From contig CANLRB010000011.1 in NCBI GenBank assembly GCA_947493455.1, positions 92,981-156,980 of the forward strand: a DNA stretch of 64,000 bases. The letters are read 5' to 3'. Shown here piece by piece: positions 61,881 through 64,000 of this stretch. This DNA is from an uncultured Pseudoalteromonas sp. GTDB taxonomy: Bacteria; Pseudomonadota; Gammaproteobacteria; Enterobacterales; Alteromonadaceae. The stretch's first letter is position 1; each line of letters opens with the position of its first letter. The notes under the pieces are model-generated. The model had not been told where the DNA came from. It did not search any database and saw nothing but the letters and a program-made list of their open reading frames with translations. The translations under genes were made by a program, and so were the position numbers.

Positions 61881-63487
61881 TTATTGATACATTTCATTTA
61901 ATACGGAGCTGTTGTGTGTTTTATTTATTTTTTTAAGCTCATTAATAATAGTTTTCAAATCAACATTTTGCTTAGCTGAACCATATAAATTGTGCTGTAG
62001 GTTGCGAATTTCTTGCGCTGCCTTGTCACTATTTAAATAATCGATAATAAACTCTAAACTGGCGTTTTTCGCCCCGAGTTCAGCTTGTTGATAGCGGATA
62101 AGCTCGCTGTAAAACGCCTTTGTATCATTGTTTTTTGCGTGCTGTACTAATACTTCAATCCCGTTTCTATTGTTAGGTTTAGGGTCGTTTTTACGGCTTG
62201 CGGTATTGTTTTTATTTCGTGTTAGGAACCAAACAATTAAAGTGAGTACCCACAACCCATAGCCTGATCCAATGAGCCACCAATTGGTTTTGTATTCAAT
62301 TGATGTATACGTTGTTGTTTGTGGCTGTGTCACGTTTGACGGGGCTTGGTCATTTGCGACTGCAACGTTATCAGCCGGCGGCACAAAGTCACCTGTGACA
62401 GTAATTGTTTTGCTCGGCAATACGGCATAGTCCAGCTGATTTGTGACGACATTAAACCAAGGAATGCGCACTTCAGGGAGCTCGTAGGTACCTGGGATTT
62501 GCGGCATAAGGGCAAACGATTCGACTCGTTGTGAAATAACTTGATTGTTGCGCACAACATGGTTGTTATCTGCTTGATCGGAATAGCTGCGGATCCCTTT
62601 CATATTCGGTAATTGCAATTCAGGTAATTGCTCTTTGGTAATCCCTAGTGCGGTTAATGTAATGGTTCGCGTAATGGGTTCACCAACTTCAAACTCGGTT
62701 TTATCAGGTGCCCATTCGTCATCGAGAGTGACGAGTTCACTCGGCAACCAATTACCTGTGACGGCATTTGGGATTGGTTTGACTGTTAACTGTATGTCCT
62801 CACCAAGCGCACTGGCCGCTACAGAGCGATAGTTTTGACGCACACGGCCTTTGAATACCGGGCCTTTGATGGTGTACTCACCACTTTGTTGTGGCTGAAT
62901 TAAATAATTACGTGTTACGACTAAATAACGTTTACCGTCGATTATTTCATAGTTTTCAGTTTGTTTTCCGAGTTGTGAAACACTGGCATCAGCAAGCGTC
63001 GGAGCGCCTAATTGACCTTCGCTTAAGTCTGCAGCCAAATGCAATTTGACCGTGTAGACGCCGGCTTGTTGCACGTAGAGACTATCCGATTCAATACTTG
63101 TAGTTATAAAAATATCGTTATTTTTAGTCTGTGCTGAATCCGCTTTTAGCACCGTCAAATTAATCGGTGCCGTAGTTTGGCCATTAACCGTAAATGCCGG
63201 AATGGTGTAATTGCCTGGATTGCGTACCATTAGTTCAATGCTCCACGTTGTATTACGTGAGACTTGCCCATTAATACTGCGCATTCCTGAACTGGTGTTT
63301 GTTGGACCAACAACAAAGTCTTTTAATAGGGCGGATGTATCCGGTTGTTGGCCGTTCGCAGAGCTATCGAGTTGCAGTGATAAAACAAAAAACTCGCCCG
63401 CTAGCACAGGGTTTTTATTAACACTTGCTGTAAACGCCGCATAACTAGAGCTGCTTACTAATAGTAATAAGACAATAAAAAGGCGAA

Positions 63488-63494
<7 letters not shown>
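61881..63494 (-). CDS. batD: BatD-family protein
   Basis: 537 residues with a signal peptide (MVVRLFIVLLLLVSSSSYA). Beta-sandwich repeats include FTASVNKNPVLAGEFFVLSLQLD and the SMRS-like stretch GMRSINGQVSRNTTWSIELM, as in BatD/oxygen-tolerance proteins. A TM helix near 405-425 (WWLIGSGYGLWVLTLIVWFL) and a cytosolic tail of ~110 residues follow. Bat proteins form an envelope complex with VWA-domain partners and a MoxR ATPase, needed for stress tolerance. It overlaps the upstream VWA gene by seven bases (ATGGTAG). Confidence 0.88.

Positions 63495-64000
<506 letters not shown>

Overview
The window looks like chromosomal DNA of a marine gammaproteobacterium, most likely an Alteromonadales member near Pseudoalteromonas (inference from protein families, not a database match). 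It has an AT-rich composition and tightly packed genes on both strands. Several proteins belong to families I associate with Alteromonadales and Vibrionales: a DUF2999-like protein, a DUF3379-like protein beside an ECF sigma factor, EfpL, short-form MiaE, and a BatD/VWA cluster. I see no rRNA, tRNA, insertion sequence, prophage or CRISPR array. The left edge cuts a YghU-type glutathione transferase and the right edge cuts a VWA/BatB-like gene.

Layout: 0-10 kb holds exported enzymes and surface proteins (polysaccharide deacetylase, M13 lipoprotein peptidase, a beta-repeat protein, an EF-hand-like protein) and an RsgA GTPase behind a long structured leader. 10-15 kb holds a membrane-anchored AraC regulator with an exported DJ-1 fusion, a nonsense-interrupted small membrane protein, and a large TPR-PAS histidine kinase. 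15-21.5 kb is an amino-acid catabolic locus: a kinase/phospho-lyase fusion plus an NhaC-family carrier, divergent from two saccharopine dehydrogenases. 21.7-29 kb is a MacAB-like export system followed by a sigma-54 response regulator and its kinase; a sigma-54-like promoter and a palindrome lie upstream of the transporter. 33-36.6 kb has two Spondin_N proteins followed by an OmpR-type two-component system, with an operator-like array phased at 11 bp upstream.

36.7-57 kb is mixed metabolism and regulation: BBE-type flavoprotein, pilin-like protein, LysE and AEC carriers, FMN reductase with LysR, EfpL, di-heme peroxidase, four peptidase-like or hydrolase genes, ilvE and an RhlE-type helicase. 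57-60.5 kb has a sulfotransferase, MiaE, a Nudix enzyme and a four-gene nickel superoxide dismutase operon (TPR-like protein, His-rich membrane protein, sodN, sodX) whose predicted promoter is overlapped by a near-consensus Fur box. 60.6-64 kb has an ECF sigma factor, a DUF3379 putative anti-sigma factor, BatD and the VWA protein.

Together the genes suggest a heterotroph living on protein-rich material: secreted and periplasmic peptidases, aminoacyl hydrolases, and lysine and possibly hydroxylysine breakdown, with strong envelope-stress and metal/oxidative-stress control. The best candidates for something new are the Fur-overlapped nickel-SOD operon with two uncharacterised partners, the AASA-convergent lysine/hydroxylysine locus, the rsgA leader, and the phased operator of the spondin/two-component locus.
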